DNA of 53,823 nt from Clostridia bacterium 41_269 (GTDB taxonomy: Bacteria > Bacillota > DTU086). The notes under the pieces were generated by a model that saw nothing but the letters and a program-made list of their open reading frames with translations, made no database searches and was not told the origin of the DNA. Below are positions 36,920 through 45,888 of this stretch, piece by piece (position 1 is the stretch's first letter; each line of letters opens with the position of its first letter). The stretch is from contig LGEZ01000015.1 in the NCBI GenBank assembly GCA_001508005.1, positions 1 through 53,823 on the forward strand. The letters run 5' to 3'. Made by a program: the position numbers and the translations under genes.

Positions 36920-38926
36920 ATAATCTGTAGCAGAGTACTCCTCTTTGTCCCACCAGGTTGGTGGTGTTATGCCTTCTTCGGGCATCCTCGACTTTATATA
37001 AATCGCAAGTTTTCCATTACGATCTTCATCAACTTTAACTTCATTAAGGCTTTGCAACAAGCGTTCAGGAGTCCACTTCCATCTCCTCTGTTGGTTATTT
37101 TCATCTATAGGCCATAGCACCTGTTCATCATCTGCAGGAGGTTCAAGAACAACCCATTCTTCCAATTCTTCATTCCACTCTAATTTAGGAACTCTCCAAG
37201 TTCCAGAAGGGTTTACATAAATAGGATAAAACATTCTGGGCGCTTCTTTTCTAAGACCGCCATGTTTGCGAAAATTGACCCATTCGAAAGCACCTTTATC
37301 ATCTTCTTCCCTGTATCTGGCTTTTTGAGCTTCAGTTCGCTCTAACCGCCCAACAGTCGCCGCATTAGTCTTTGCAAAAAAAAGGGCATATTCGTGGTTC
37401 AGAGAGAAGCCCTTTGGTGTTGAACGCCCTGCAGGATTACTCCTTACTACAGCAATTCCTAACTCTTCAGGGAAGTACAACGATAAGACATGTCTTAAGT
37501 GCAATAATTCGTTATCATCGATAGCAACGCATATTATACCGTTGTTTTTTAGGTAATCCTTTGCAATAGATAGCCTATTTTCTAATAGTGTCATCCAGGA
37601 TGAGTGTTTGTACATATTAACATAGTCAATCTTGCTAGACTCCGTATTATATGGCGGGTCGATGTAGATACAGTTTACTTTCTCATGAAACTTGGGCAAA
37701 AGCGTCTTCAAGGCTTGATAATTTTCACTACAAACAAGCCAACCGTCAAGAACCTGATCTAGCTGGTCGAATAGACTCAAAATTAGTATCTCAAGGTCAG
37801 GAAAATATTTGGTGTCCACGGGCAAATACTGATAGCGGTCGCTCAATCTTTGATCTAATAAATCGGTTTCCTCCCATACGTCGACGGGTTTGAACTCATT
37901 ATCTATCATACCAAGACTACGCCATTCTTGTAGTTGAGCTACCATACCAGGATGTTCGAACAGTCGTTGGAGCATATCCAGCCCTTTTTCTTGAGCGGCA
38001 ATTCGGTCTAACGTAATTATGTAATGACTATCAATTACAAATTTTGGTTTATTCCATATTTTAACTAGTTCATCCTCAAATTGGGCGATAAAGTCAATAA
38101 TCTTGTAGGCTATTTCCTTGAGCACCTGAAGTTGACGAATCCGCTTCTCAGACCATATCGTGCCCCCTCTAGAACCTTCTTCCTTATATTCAGGCTCGAA
38201 TACGTACTGGTAAAGCCACAGGTCAAACTGCTCTCGCAGAAACTTCCGGGCGTCCTTGCATATGAAGTAGTCTACCTCGCTCTGGCGCTCAAATATGCGA
38301 AAGGCACGCTCGAGTACCTCCTCCCCGGGAACCTGGTCTGTATATCGGGGCAGGCCCAGCGCATTCTTGATTTCTTTGCGTATGTTGTCAAGCTTGGTCT
38401 TTCGCCCTTTTTCGGAGTAAGAAACGTTAAAGATTATAGCTCCGTCGTTTCGTATTTCTTTAAAGCTATAAACCAACTCACGTTTCTCATTATTTTTCTT
38501 ATGCTCCAGTGAAGACACATCAAAGAAGAAGCGAAAACTGTCCACCTCAATTTCCATGCTCTTAAATAAGCGATCAGTTTTGACGTAATAAAGCATATGA
38601 GTCTTCCAAAAAAGCATCACATCTCGATCATCGGTATAAACCTGTTCGTATACACGCTCATGTAAGGGAGTGTGACGATAATAAATAGAACCAGATTCGC
38701 TAAAGTAACGGTGAAAGAAGGTATAGAGTCTGTCAAAAAGTTCTTCTCGAAAATCAGGAAAGGGCTCAAGGGCTTTATTTATATCTTCCATTAAACGAGG
38801 AAAGACACTTTTTTCAAAATAGCAGGATTTTATTCTCATTAGGTTTATGAAACCAGATTCGCCTTCAACCTTTGTTCCAACGAATATATCTTTTAAAGCG
38901 TTTAAAAACTTTTGTTCTTTGGTCAC
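36920..38926 (-). pseudogene. mod: Type III methyltransferase Mod, N-terminal part (split by IS)
   Basis: 669 codons from the GTG at 38926 (GGGAGG 8 nt upstream) to the IS boundary; the frame then runs 23 codons into the IS and stops at 36851. Beta-class N6-adenine methyltransferase: the long N-terminal region is of the type III kind, and motif IV reads YIDPPYNTESSKIDYVNMY near residue 435. The SAM-binding FAGSGTT motif is on the other side of the IS. The split protein lacks that motif, so modification is predicted to be off. Removing 34926-36919 joins both parts into one open frame of 903 codons. Confidence 0.92.
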
Positions 38927-39174
38927 AAGTACAGCCTCCCTGATTATATAGCAATTATCTTTAAATTTTCCCAGCAAATAACCATTCCTCTTTTTAAGGT
39001 CTGGTATATTTTCCTTTCCTCTGTTAATGCCGTAAAGCTTTTTAAAACTACTAGTGTGTATCCGTTCCTAGTTCTAAAATGCTTGTACCACTTATTCGTA
39101 CAATCGCAGTATGTTATATTTTTTCGACATCTAGCAGGTTTTTCCTACTAAATATTTCTAATGTTAACTCTGTG

Positions 39175-40962
39175 TTATTTTATAAAACCCTCCCAACCCG
39201 AAGGAGAGCTTTCTACTTGCACATGTATATCCTCAGCCTTAATATTCCTTTCCCTGAAAGGCGTATATTTACCGCCTGAGGTAAGCAAACAGGCACTGGG
39301 ATGTTCTCTGTAAGAAAGCTTTTTGAATCTTAAAGGATTGCCTCCCATCACAAGAGCTATTCCTTCATCAAAGGGGAGCCTGCCCACTTCCGATGGGTCC
39401 ATGAGGGCGCGCTCTTTAGGCGATACGGACACCTGCGCAGTATCCAGTACACCAGCTTTTCTCCTAAAAGAGAACTGCTCCACCGTAGCAGAGCCCAGAA
39501 GGGATGATACATACTCCGTAGTCTCCTTTTCAGCCGCTCCCCAGACCAATCTTAAGGCGCAGCAGCCGATGATTTCCTTCCAGGCTTCGTAAGGGTATCT
39601 CTCTTTTAACTGGGGGAGCGACTGGGCAACCATCATGCAGTTTATGTTTCTGCCCCTCATGGTAGCAATCATGTCTTTAAAGTTGGGCAGGGCCCCTATG
39701 GTGCAGAATTCGTCCATGATAAAGTTCACCCTTACGGGGTTTTTGCCTCCAAACCTGTCCGCCTGACGGGTGAGCCTCAAAAAGAGAAAAGAGAAGAACA
39801 GCGACGATAGAAATTCAAAAGTCCGGTCCGTGTCCGGTATGACGCAGTAGTAAATGCATTTGCGCCTGCCGGGAAGCTCAAGGTCTATGTCGTTTGCTGA
39901 AGTTAATTCCCGGACGGCTTTACTCTGAAAGACCTTCAGCCTTGTACCCAGCCCTGCGATAATGTTGCCCCGGGTTTTTGGTTCGGCCATGCAGAAAAGG
40001 TTGTACGGCCTTTTAGCAGGGTGGTCGTCCGGAAGGCATCTGAAGGTGCCGTCCAGTTCATCGAAACTGCCGCTGGTGAGGAAGTCGTAAATGCCCGCAA
40101 GGCTTCTTTCTTCAGGCTTCATTTCGTGGACAGCGTACAGGACCAAAGCGTTTAAAAGGTTCTGCTCGGATCTCTCCCAGAATTTGTCCCCGCCTGGACG
40201 GTGAGCCGGCCCTTCCGTGTTTTCGATGATGATCTGGGTCAACAAATGGGCGTCCAGCTCGGATCTCACTTCGTCAACGGGGTTCCAGCGATCGCTCATA
40301 TTCATGTCCACAAGGTTGAAGGAGCGGATGACATAGCCCTCATTCTGATAAAGGGTGAGAGTCTCACGGAGTATTTCCCCTTTGGGGTCGGTTGCTATTA
40401 CGGATTCTCCGGAGACAGCCGCCTGAAGGAGATTGGGAAGAATAAAGCTCCACGTCTTTCCCGTCCCGGGAGGGCCGAACACAATGCAGTTGCGGTTCAA
40501 TCTCGGGTTGTCGTGACGGATGGGTTCCCCCTCAAAGGAGCCTATGAGTATCCCCGGGCCGTGACCGAAGCTGAAGAATTTTTCAGCTTCATCACGGGTC
40601 ATCCATCTGGATGTACCGCACGTTGGATCGTCGGAGACCTCAGGCTCCTTTCTGGGAAACAGCTTTTGATGCAGTTCCGGATAGCGCATGTAGTAAGCGT
40701 AGAATACTGCCGATACGCTTGCCAGAGTGATGATGTTGAGGATTATCCACACGGGGATTGAGCCATGAAGCGGGACGGCTATGGCTGCGTAAAAGGGATT
40801 GGTGAAGGACTTCTTCATGAGGTCCCAGTCGGAGAACATAAGAGAGATGCTGCCGAGGAGCCATGCGTCTAGGATGTAGATGATTAAAGCGATTGCGGTA
40901 ATTTTCAGGATTTTCTGTTGGGTCGGGGTGAGGTTTTTGAGCTTTTCTTTTAGGGTTTCCAT
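39175..40962 (-). CDS. VirD4/TraG-type conjugative coupling ATPase
   Basis: Type IV coupling protein of 595 residues that brings the relaxase-DNA complex to the transfer channel. Two N-terminal membrane segments (residues about 18-45 and 70-90), Walker A FGPPGTGKTWSF at about 163-171, and Walker B VNFIMDEFCTIG near 415 are visible, as is the family segment MATMRGRNINCMMVAQSLPQ. AAAGGAGG precedes the ATG. It is the clearest conjugation gene in the element. The 250-bp gap downstream to mod (38927-39174) contains nothing I can identify. Confidence 0.93.
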   Translation of the reverse strand: METLKEKLKNLTPTQQKILKITAIALIIYILDAWLLGSISLMFSDWDLMKKSFTNPFYAAIAVPLHGSIPVWIILNIITLASVSAVFYAYYMRYPELHQKLFPRKEPEVSDDPTCGTSRWMTRDEAEKFFSFGHGPGILIGSFEGEPIRHDNPRLNRNCIVFGPPGTGKTWSFILPNLLQAAVSGESVIATDPKGEILRETLTLYQNEGYVIRSFNLVDMNMSDRWNPVDEVRSELDAHLLTQIIIENTEGPAHRPGGDKFWERSEQNLLNALVLYAVHEMKPEERSLAGIYDFLTSGSFDELDGTFRCLPDDHPAKRPYNLFCMAEPKTRGNIIAGLGTRLKVFQSKAVRELTSANDIDLELPGRRKCIYYCVIPDTDRTFEFLSSLFFSFLFLRLTRQADRFGGKNPVRVNFIMDEFCTIGALPNFKDMIATMRGRNINCMMVAQSLPQLKERYPYEAWKEIIGCCALRLVWGAAEKETTEYVSSLLGSATVEQFSFRRKAGVLDTAQVSVSPKERALMDPSEVGRLPFDEGIALVMGGNPLRFKKLSYREHPSACLLTSGGKYTPFRERNIKAEDIHVQVESSPSGWEGFIK

Positions 40963-40965
40963 GGT

Positions 40966-41835
40966 TTAGCCTCCTTTTATGGTGTATGGGACGATTTCAA
41001 CGCCTGCGGGGGCGAAGCTGGTGGCTTCGGGGGTCGTTATCACGATGCAACGCCTGCCCTCTCTTTTTTGGGCGTACTTGAGGTATTCCTCAAGGTAGTA
41101 GCGTTTTATCAGGTCGTTGTGGAATAAGACTGTTATGAAGGCGTCCCGCCATTCGAAGTGTGCAAAGGGTCTGTTTGAGCTAGAGAGATTGGGAAATCGT
41201 TCTTTTACGAATGAATGGAATTCGGGATTGTATAGCTGTTTGAAGTAAGAAACGCCTGCGGGGTACGGAAGTAGGCATAGTTCCTGCACTCCGCTAGGGA
41301 GTTCGGTTTCGTAGAAGGCTTCGGCTATTTTGGGGTTTGTGTAGAACGCCAAAATCCGCTCTATGTCTATGAGGCGTAAGTTTGTCATTTCGGTTTTTAA
41401 GATTTGCAAGGTTTTCTTCCGTGGCACATTAGTCAGGATATATACGCCGTATTTGGTGTTGTTGATTTTTAAGAAAGCATTAACCTGCGCCCCGTTTTCT
41501 ATAACCTGCTTCCGCTTTAAGTGGATCGCCAAAGTGAAGTCCCAATCGGGAAACTGGGTCATAAGGTCTACAGTAATCGCCTGCTCTTTATAGCGGTGTT
41601 TCGCTATCCGAAGGTTGTTTTCCACGCCTGCCAGACGCATACCTTTTGCAGTCATTCGTATATATCCATTTTCTCGAGTTATCAAGCCTTCTGACGCCAG
41701 TCTTTCAATACGCCTGATGTGATATTTCGATACATTCCCGTAAGCCAGTTTCGCCTGATCGGTTTTTATAACGCCTGCCAAAGAGAGAAGATTAAACAGT
41801 TTTTTGTCCCTTTCAGTTAGTTCGGTTATTGCCAT
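40966..41835 (-). CDS. Replication-relaxation-like winged-helix protein
   Basis: 289 residues. The N-terminal winged helix (about 5-75: LTERDKKLFNLLSLAGVIKT and IRRIERLASEGLI) is typical of the replication-relaxation family found next to coupling proteins on plasmids and ICEs. The C-terminal half is alpha/beta and of unknown role. AGGAGGACG precedes the ATG. It ends 3 nt before the coupling-protein start, so both are in one operon. It may help relaxosome assembly or regulate the operon; the family is poorly characterised. Confidence 0.75.
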   Translation of the reverse strand: MAITELTERDKKLFNLLSLAGVIKTDQAKLAYGNVSKYHIRRIERLASEGLITRENGYIRMTAKGMRLAGVENNLRIAKHRYKEQAITVDLMTQFPDWDFTLAIHLKRKQVIENGAQVNAFLKINNTKYGVYILTNVPRKKTLQILKTEMTNLRLIDIERILAFYTNPKIAEAFYETELPSGVQELCLLPYPAGVSYFKQLYNPEFHSFVKERFPNLSSSNRPFAHFEWRDAFITVLFHNDLIKRYYLEEYLKYAQKREGRRCIVITTPEATSFAPAGVEIVPYTIKGG

Positions 41836-41874
41836 TTTTTCGTCCTCCTGAAATGAGTTTTTAGAGAAGGGTAA

Positions 41875-41961
41875 CCTTTTGCAAAAAATGCCCTGTTTTC
41901 TGCAATATATTCTTTAAACTTTTGCAAAAATCGGCATGTTTTTTGTAAAGCCTTTTGCAGG
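41875..41961 (-). repeat. Short direct repeats upstream of the relaxation operon
   Basis: Three copies of CTTTTGCA (41876, 41919, 41952 on the plus strand). Two extend to CTTTTGCAAAAA followed by a TGCC or CGGCATG block. They sit 40-120 bp before the winged-helix gene start. They could be operator sites for that protein or part of an origin of transfer. Confidence 0.4.
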
Positions 41962-42150
41962 TCTAATCCGTTGCATACCAAGATTTTTCAAGGATGTGGA
42001 GATTCGCTTTTCTGCCATGTGGTTTTGAGGGTACTCAATTTTTGGCGTTGTTACCATGTGGTCGGTCTGAAATTTAGGGGTCTTTTTCGACCCCTTTTTG
42101 GGGGTCGAAAAAGTGCTTTCTGAACTTCCAAATTTGTTATATTTTTCCAC
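41914..42150 (-). CDS. Possible small basic protein (78 aa)
   Basis: GTG at 42150 has TAGGAG just upstream, overlapping the region after the RusA-like stop. The predicted product is Lys/Ser/Thr-rich and has no recognisable fold. Its codons run across a 13-bp perfect inverted repeat (42082-42113) and one of the CTTTTGCA repeats, which suggests the DNA itself may be the functional part. Treat as doubtful. Confidence 0.35.
   Translation of the reverse strand: MEKYNKFGSSESTFSTPKKGSKKTPKFQTDHMVTTPKIEYPQNHMAEKRISTSLKNLGMQRIRPAKGFTKNMPIFAKV
42082..42113. repeat. Perfect 13-bp inverted repeat
   Basis: CTTTTTCGACCCC-6 nt-GGGGTCGAAAAAG. On neither strand is it followed by a long T run outside the stem, so it is not a classic terminator. 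It could be a binding or nicking-related structure near the relaxation operon. Confidence 0.6.
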
Positions 42151-42152
42151 TC

Positions 42153-42707
42153 CTAAATTATGCTGTTTATGACATCTTCTGGATACTCAAGAACGGTGAT
42201 TTCCGTCCTCGGATCGTTTCCCTGATCGCCCGTTAATAACAAAGAAACCGACTTCCAATCGTCCCCCGATATGACTTCTGATATTCGCAAAGCGTTTAAG
42301 ATGTAGCTTACTGCTCTGTTGTCCACATCCCAATTCTTATGCGTGGGAGAAATCAGCTTAATAATGCACAATGCTTTATTGAATTTCACTTTCTGATTGA
42401 GTTTTTTAATAGCACTTACGATGTTTCCCATCCAATAGGCTTTTAACAAACGGTTGGGTACTCGTGTGCTGCTGTTTTTGACTTCCGTTTTGCGTGGCGG
42501 TAAATCTTTTACGGTTATTCTCAATGTTTTGCCGTCAAAAGTCGCTTCAGCATCCGAGTATTTGTCGTTGGGATGTATTTGTTTTGCCCACACCAGCATA
42601 TCCTGTTCCTGCTCAAAGGCTTCCCATATCATGAGCTTCAACTTTTCCGCCTGTTCGTAAATGTCGTGCATTTTTTGACTGATAACTCTTTCAGCAAGGC
42701 TTTCCAC
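42153..42707 (-). CDS. RusA-like Holliday-junction resolvase
   Basis: 184 residues. The C-terminal half matches the RusA core: NWDVDNRAVSYILNALRISE supplies the D-x-D-N signature, and the following ISGDDWKSVS supplies the second acidic pair; TEITVLEY ends the fold. RusA-type enzymes resolve four-way DNA junctions and are common on phages and mobile elements. The N-terminal 60 residues are helical and not part of the minimal fold. It lies in the replication/partition segment. The assignment is by motif and not certain. Confidence 0.65.
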   Translation of the reverse strand: MESLAERVISQKMHDIYEQAEKLKLMIWEAFEQEQDMLVWAKQIHPNDKYSDAEATFDGKTLRITVKDLPPRKTEVKNSSTRVPNRLLKAYWMGNIVSAIKKLNQKVKFNKALCIIKLISPTHKNWDVDNRAVSYILNALRISEVISGDDWKSVSLLLTGDQGNDPRTEITVLEYPEDVINSII

Positions 42708-42719
42708 GACTATACCCCC

Positions 42720-42995
42720 TTAACCGAAAAAGTCCTGTAATTTTTCGGCGAACGCTATGGGATTGAACCCGCTATCTTCTTTTTTCTCGTCATTTTTATC
42801 TTGAGAAACAGGAAAAGCGGAACCGCTTTCCAGCATCCTCTTTATCTCCATGAGGATGTCTTTCATTTCAGCGAGTTCCGCCCCTATGTCCAGCCATTCT
42901 TTTGCTGTCGTTGCCCATGTACCTTTCGGGCATTTAAAGATCGGGTGGTTTACGGGTAGCCACAATTCTATGCGTTTCAAGTCTTTTCGGGGCAT
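42720..42995 (-). CDS. Small ParR-like DNA-binding protein
   Basis: 91 residues from the ATG at 42995, which has AGGAGGGG upstream; the frame is open further to 43019, but without a site. The N-terminus KRIELWLPVNHPIF could form a ribbon, and TTAKEWLDIGAELAEMKDIL a helix pair, as in ribbon-helix-helix partition proteins. The C-terminus is acidic. It follows a ParM-like gene and a repeat cluster, which is the main reason to suspect a ParR role. Sequence similarity alone would not decide it. Confidence 0.5.
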   Translation of the reverse strand: MPRKDLKRIELWLPVNHPIFKCPKGTWATTAKEWLDIGAELAEMKDILMEIKRMLESGSAFPVSQDKNDEKKEDSGFNPIAFAEKLQDFFG

Positions 42996-43041
42996 TTTAA
43001 CCCCTCCTGTACGGGACATTTTTACGGAAATGTTCTTTTTT

Positions 43042-43211
43042 GTCGTAGGTATACGGGTTTAATGCTTAAATTTTGCCCTCTATTCGTTGATGCACAAGGT
43101 TTTTTGTATACCGTTATATTTTCGGGTTTTTCATGCTTTTCTATACGGGTTTAAACCTTAAAAAATTGCCTTAACCCATTGATATATCTACATTCAGGCA
43201 TACCGTATATT
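43042..43211. repeat. Repeat cluster between ParM-like and ParR-like genes (candidate centromere)
   Basis: Two near-identical repeats, TATACGGGTTTAA..CTTAAA..TTGCC, at 43050-43077 and 43142-43170, 92 bp apart. Two inverted partial copies (GTATACCGTTATAT near 43106 and GCATACCGTATATT at 43198-43211) share the GTATAC core. The cluster fills the gap between the two partition-type genes. Confidence 0.55.
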
Positions 43212-44196
43212 AACCTGCACACATTTTCAGGAAACCTACAGCGTTGGCAAAGTACCCTTCTTCCATTAAATAAGGGCAGGGGAACATATCTTTTACGATG
43301 TCAAATAGGAGAGCTGAACCTCCTCCTGCGAATACCGTAAGTACGAGCTTGTCTATTTGCTTTTCCCAAGCTGCAATGGCTCCGCTGACAATTGTTTCGG
43401 CTATTTGTCTCTGAATTTTCATCCACGCAGGAAAGAGATCGATTTTTTTACCCCAAAATACCACGGGCTGACCGTTTATCGTATCTTCGAAAACTGACTG
43501 ATACTCGCTTAAAGGCAAGGTCGAACCCGTAACTTTTTCATATTCCATGGCTATGGCTTTTTGAGCTAAAAATATCCCCGTTTCTACGGAGCCACAACCT
43601 TCCACAATGGGTATGGGCATGTTGTCCTGTATTTCAAACAGAAGATAATCCGTGGTGTAAGTGCCTATATCGAGAACCCCTATTCTTCCTTTTTCGGGGA
43701 TTTCGTCAAGAGCAGCCAGAACTCCCGTACCCTGCGGAAATATGGATACGCCTTTGAAACTTATATACTTTTCTTGTCCTCCGTTTACCATTACGCAGGC
43801 GGATAAATTTGATAATCTTTCTCTTAATTTGTTCTTTTGGTTTTTGTAGTACGAAAGAGGAAGCCCTGCTGCTAAAATAATATCGGGGTTGTTAGAGCCG
43901 TTGGATAACAAATAAGCAGCGGTCAGCAATAGAGCATCGTGCATGTCTTCAGGCTTCTCTTGTCTTCCGACAAAAGCCCTGCAAGAGTTGCTCATGAGAG
44001 CTGCCCTGCCAATTAAAGCCTCGTTTACCCTGCCTTCGTTGGCTATTCTTACTCTGTAGTCTATAACGCCGTTATACATTCCCTCCAGACGGTTAACTCC
44101 TAAAGGAGCGGTTACTGAAGGAAAAGAAATTTTTTCGCCGTTTTCTGAAACGGCTTTTGTGTAGCCATAGCCCACATCAATGCTGATAACTGTCAT
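43210..44196 (-). CDS. ParM/StbA-like actin-family ATPase
   Basis: 328 residues with the actin-like ATPase signature: phosphate-1 ISIDVGYGYTKAV, phosphate-2 GVLDIGTYTTDYLLFE and adenosine motif TVFAGGGSALL. Archaeal and plasmid actin-like families share this short, two-domain form. It would polymerise to push or pull element copies apart. AAGGGGGT precedes the ATG. It begins 11 nt after a small HTH gene. A partition-type filament on an integrated element suggests that the element has a replicating extrachromosomal phase. Confidence 0.88.
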   Translation of the reverse strand: MTVISIDVGYGYTKAVSENGEKISFPSVTAPLGVNRLEGMYNGVIDYRVRIANEGRVNEALIGRAALMSNSCRAFVGRQEKPEDMHDALLLTAAYLLSNGSNNPDIILAAGLPLSYYKNQKNKLRERLSNLSACVMVNGGQEKYISFKGVSIFPQGTGVLAALDEIPEKGRIGVLDIGTYTTDYLLFEIQDNMPIPIVEGCGSVETGIFLAQKAIAMEYEKVTGSTLPLSEYQSVFEDTINGQPVVFWGKKIDLFPAWMKIQRQIAETIVSGAIAAWEKQIDKLVLTVFAGGGSALLFDIVKDMFPCPYLMEEGYFANAVGFLKMCAG

Positions 44197-44207
44197 ATTA
44201 TACCCCC

Positions 44208-44567
44208 TTATTTTGTTTCAACTTTATTTTCGACCTTCTCAAACCTGAAAACGCTTGCGTAATAACAAGCGTCCACTAATTTCTTTCGGATTTCGGAAGG
44301 TCTTAAATTCATGGCTTTAGCAATGTCCGTTATTCTATAACCTTTTGCTAAAGCCACTATTGCAGGACCAGCAGTTGCCCCTAAATAAGCTAAAATGTCC
44401 GTTTGAGAGATGTCGCTCCTTACATATTTTTCGACAAATTTTCTTACCCTGTAATCTCTGAAAACGGCTTCTTTAAAAAGGTTTTTGCGATTTGGTGAGG
44501 CAAATTTGCTCAACTCTGCTAAAAGTTTTTCAGCCCCGTTCATACTTTTGTTTACGTCTTTAGTCAA
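44208..44567 (-). CDS. Small HTH protein upstream of the actin-like gene
   Basis: 119 residues from the TTG at 44567, with AGGAGG 7 nt upstream. A probable helix-turn-helix lies near residues 75-98 (AKGYRITDIAKAMNLRPSEIRKKL). The N-terminal half is basic and helical. It is the first gene of the partition operon and could be its autorepressor or a DNA-binding adaptor. I do not recognise a named family. Confidence 0.6.
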   Translation of the reverse strand: MTKDVNKSMNGAEKLLAELSKFASPNRKNLFKEAVFRDYRVRKFVEKYVRSDISQTDILAYLGATAGPAIVALAKGYRITDIAKAMNLRPSEIRKKLVDACYYASVFRFEKVENKVETK

Positions 44568-44807
44568 AATATATCCTCCTTTCTAGACAATGGCGACACC
44601 TATTTTTAGATTCAATCCGAATGGTTACAGAAAGATAATACGACAGGACTAAAAAGAGAGAAAACATCCATAACCTCACTAAAAAGAACATAAAAAAATT
44701 CGACCCTGTTTTTACGATTTACCCCCACAATGGGGGGAGACCCTTACGACTACGGGAGGTAAAAAAGCAAGGAATGAATTTTTTTTAGAAATCATTAAAA
44801 ACACTCT
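44568..44807. promoter_or_regulatory. Upstream region of the partition operon
   Basis: 240 bp without a gene. It contains the hairpin CCCCC-ACAAT-GGGGG (44711-44725) and two ACTAAAAAGA repeats (44657, 44688). It probably holds the partition operon promoter and the VanW-gene end. No clear -35/-10 pair stands out. Confidence 0.35.
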
Positions 44808-45761
44808 TTATGAGTATCTCTCTTTGTTTAAGCCCCATATCTCAAACTTTAAAGTTTCCCCCTCCCAGTAGCCTTTAATTTTTATGGGTCTGTCTAACTT
44901 ATTGACAAATCTATAGTCCTTACCTGCTGATCTAGCAACTGCTGCGTCTTTGCCGGCAGGAGCATAAGATACAGGCAGGGAATGATGATGAATTTCTGTT
45001 ACTTTAAGTCCTTGTGTGTCTGCAACTGCAAGATTGAGAAGGGTTGAAGCTTTACAAATTCCCCCTCCTACATCTGAAACCCACTTCGGACCTTCGGGAG
45101 TGCCCATAATGGAACGGGCAGGAAGAAAACCTCTTTCTGTTGTGCATACTCCTACACATCTATAAAAAGAGAATTCTTCTCCAGGTTTTACTATCGTTCC
45201 GTCTATTTCAGCCATTGCCCTCATTGCATTGTGGTCTGATGCTCCTCCTTTTTTAGGAAGCTCTGCACTTGCAAGAAGAACAGGGTATTTTGCTTCGATT
45301 AAGTGTCCCATTAAATCAGAGTTAACGAGCTTCATTTCTTTCCCGTTCTCGTACCACAAAAGATAAGGAGCTTCTTCATAGGGAGGAATTCCCGCACATC
45401 TTACATAATCGTTTTCTCTTATTCCCGCCTGCTGAAGCATTTTGCTTATTTCTTCTTTGTTCCCGCCTACCGCTATGAGAACAGGTCTCCGTTCTTTTGG
45501 TATCCTCCCTGCTATTTCAAATGCTTTTTTGGATTCTTCATCCGTGGAGAAGAAAAGAGCTTTGGTTTCTTCAAGGTTTATGTCCCCTTCGGTTGTTGCC
45601 AGTATCGTTGCAAAGATTGCAGGTCTTTCTTTCCTAGAATATAGTGCTTCCATAAGCACGGTTTTTTCTTGATATGTTTCCCTTGCGTATGCTACTCCAA
45701 TGAAAGCGGGAAGGGCTAATGCCAGAGATAAAGCAAAACAGCTTATCTTTTTAAACTTCAT
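44808..45761 (-). CDS. Exported VanW-family protein
   Basis: 317 residues. Signal peptide 1-26 (AFIGVAYA). Residues about 180-317 form the VanW domain: IVKPGEEFSFYRCVG, WVSDVGGGICKASTLLNLAV and a His-rich turn, ending with the short beta domain KIKGYWEGETLKFEIWG. VanW proteins are found in some vancomycin-resistance clusters and widely in Clostridia; their activity is uncertain. The region between signal and VanW domain (27-180) is unassigned. The first 50 residues closely resemble those of the broken gene at 49,100-50,189. TTAGGAG precedes the ATG. Confidence 0.9.
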   Translation of the reverse strand: MKFKKISCFALSLALALPAFIGVAYARETYQEKTVLMEALYSRKERPAIFATILATTEGDINLEETKALFFSTDEESKKAFEIAGRIPKERRPVLIAVGGNKEEISKMLQQAGIRENDYVRCAGIPPYEEAPYLLWYENGKEMKLVNSDLMGHLIEAKYPVLLASAELPKKGGASDHNAMRAMAEIDGTIVKPGEEFSFYRCVGVCTTERGFLPARSIMGTPEGPKWVSDVGGGICKASTLLNLAVADTQGLKVTEIHHHSLPVSYAPAGKDAAVARSAGKDYRFVNKLDRPIKIKGYWEGETLKFEIWGLNKERYS

Positions 45762-45824
45762 GGCTCCTAATCCAAGCTACTCCCCCTTTCCTTTTTTTGA
45801 AAATTTAAGCCACACAAAAAAAAT

Positions 45825-45854
45825 AAGCTCCCGGAAAAAAAACCGGGAGCTTTT
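45825..45854 (-). terminator. Terminator after surface protein, family copy 1
   Basis: AAGCTCCCGG...CCGGGAGCTT then ATTTTTTTT on the minus strand. Similar hairpins end three further exported-protein genes. Confidence 0.8.
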
Positions 45855-45888
45855 GAAGTCGCAAAATTTGATTCTTTTTAGATTGTTC

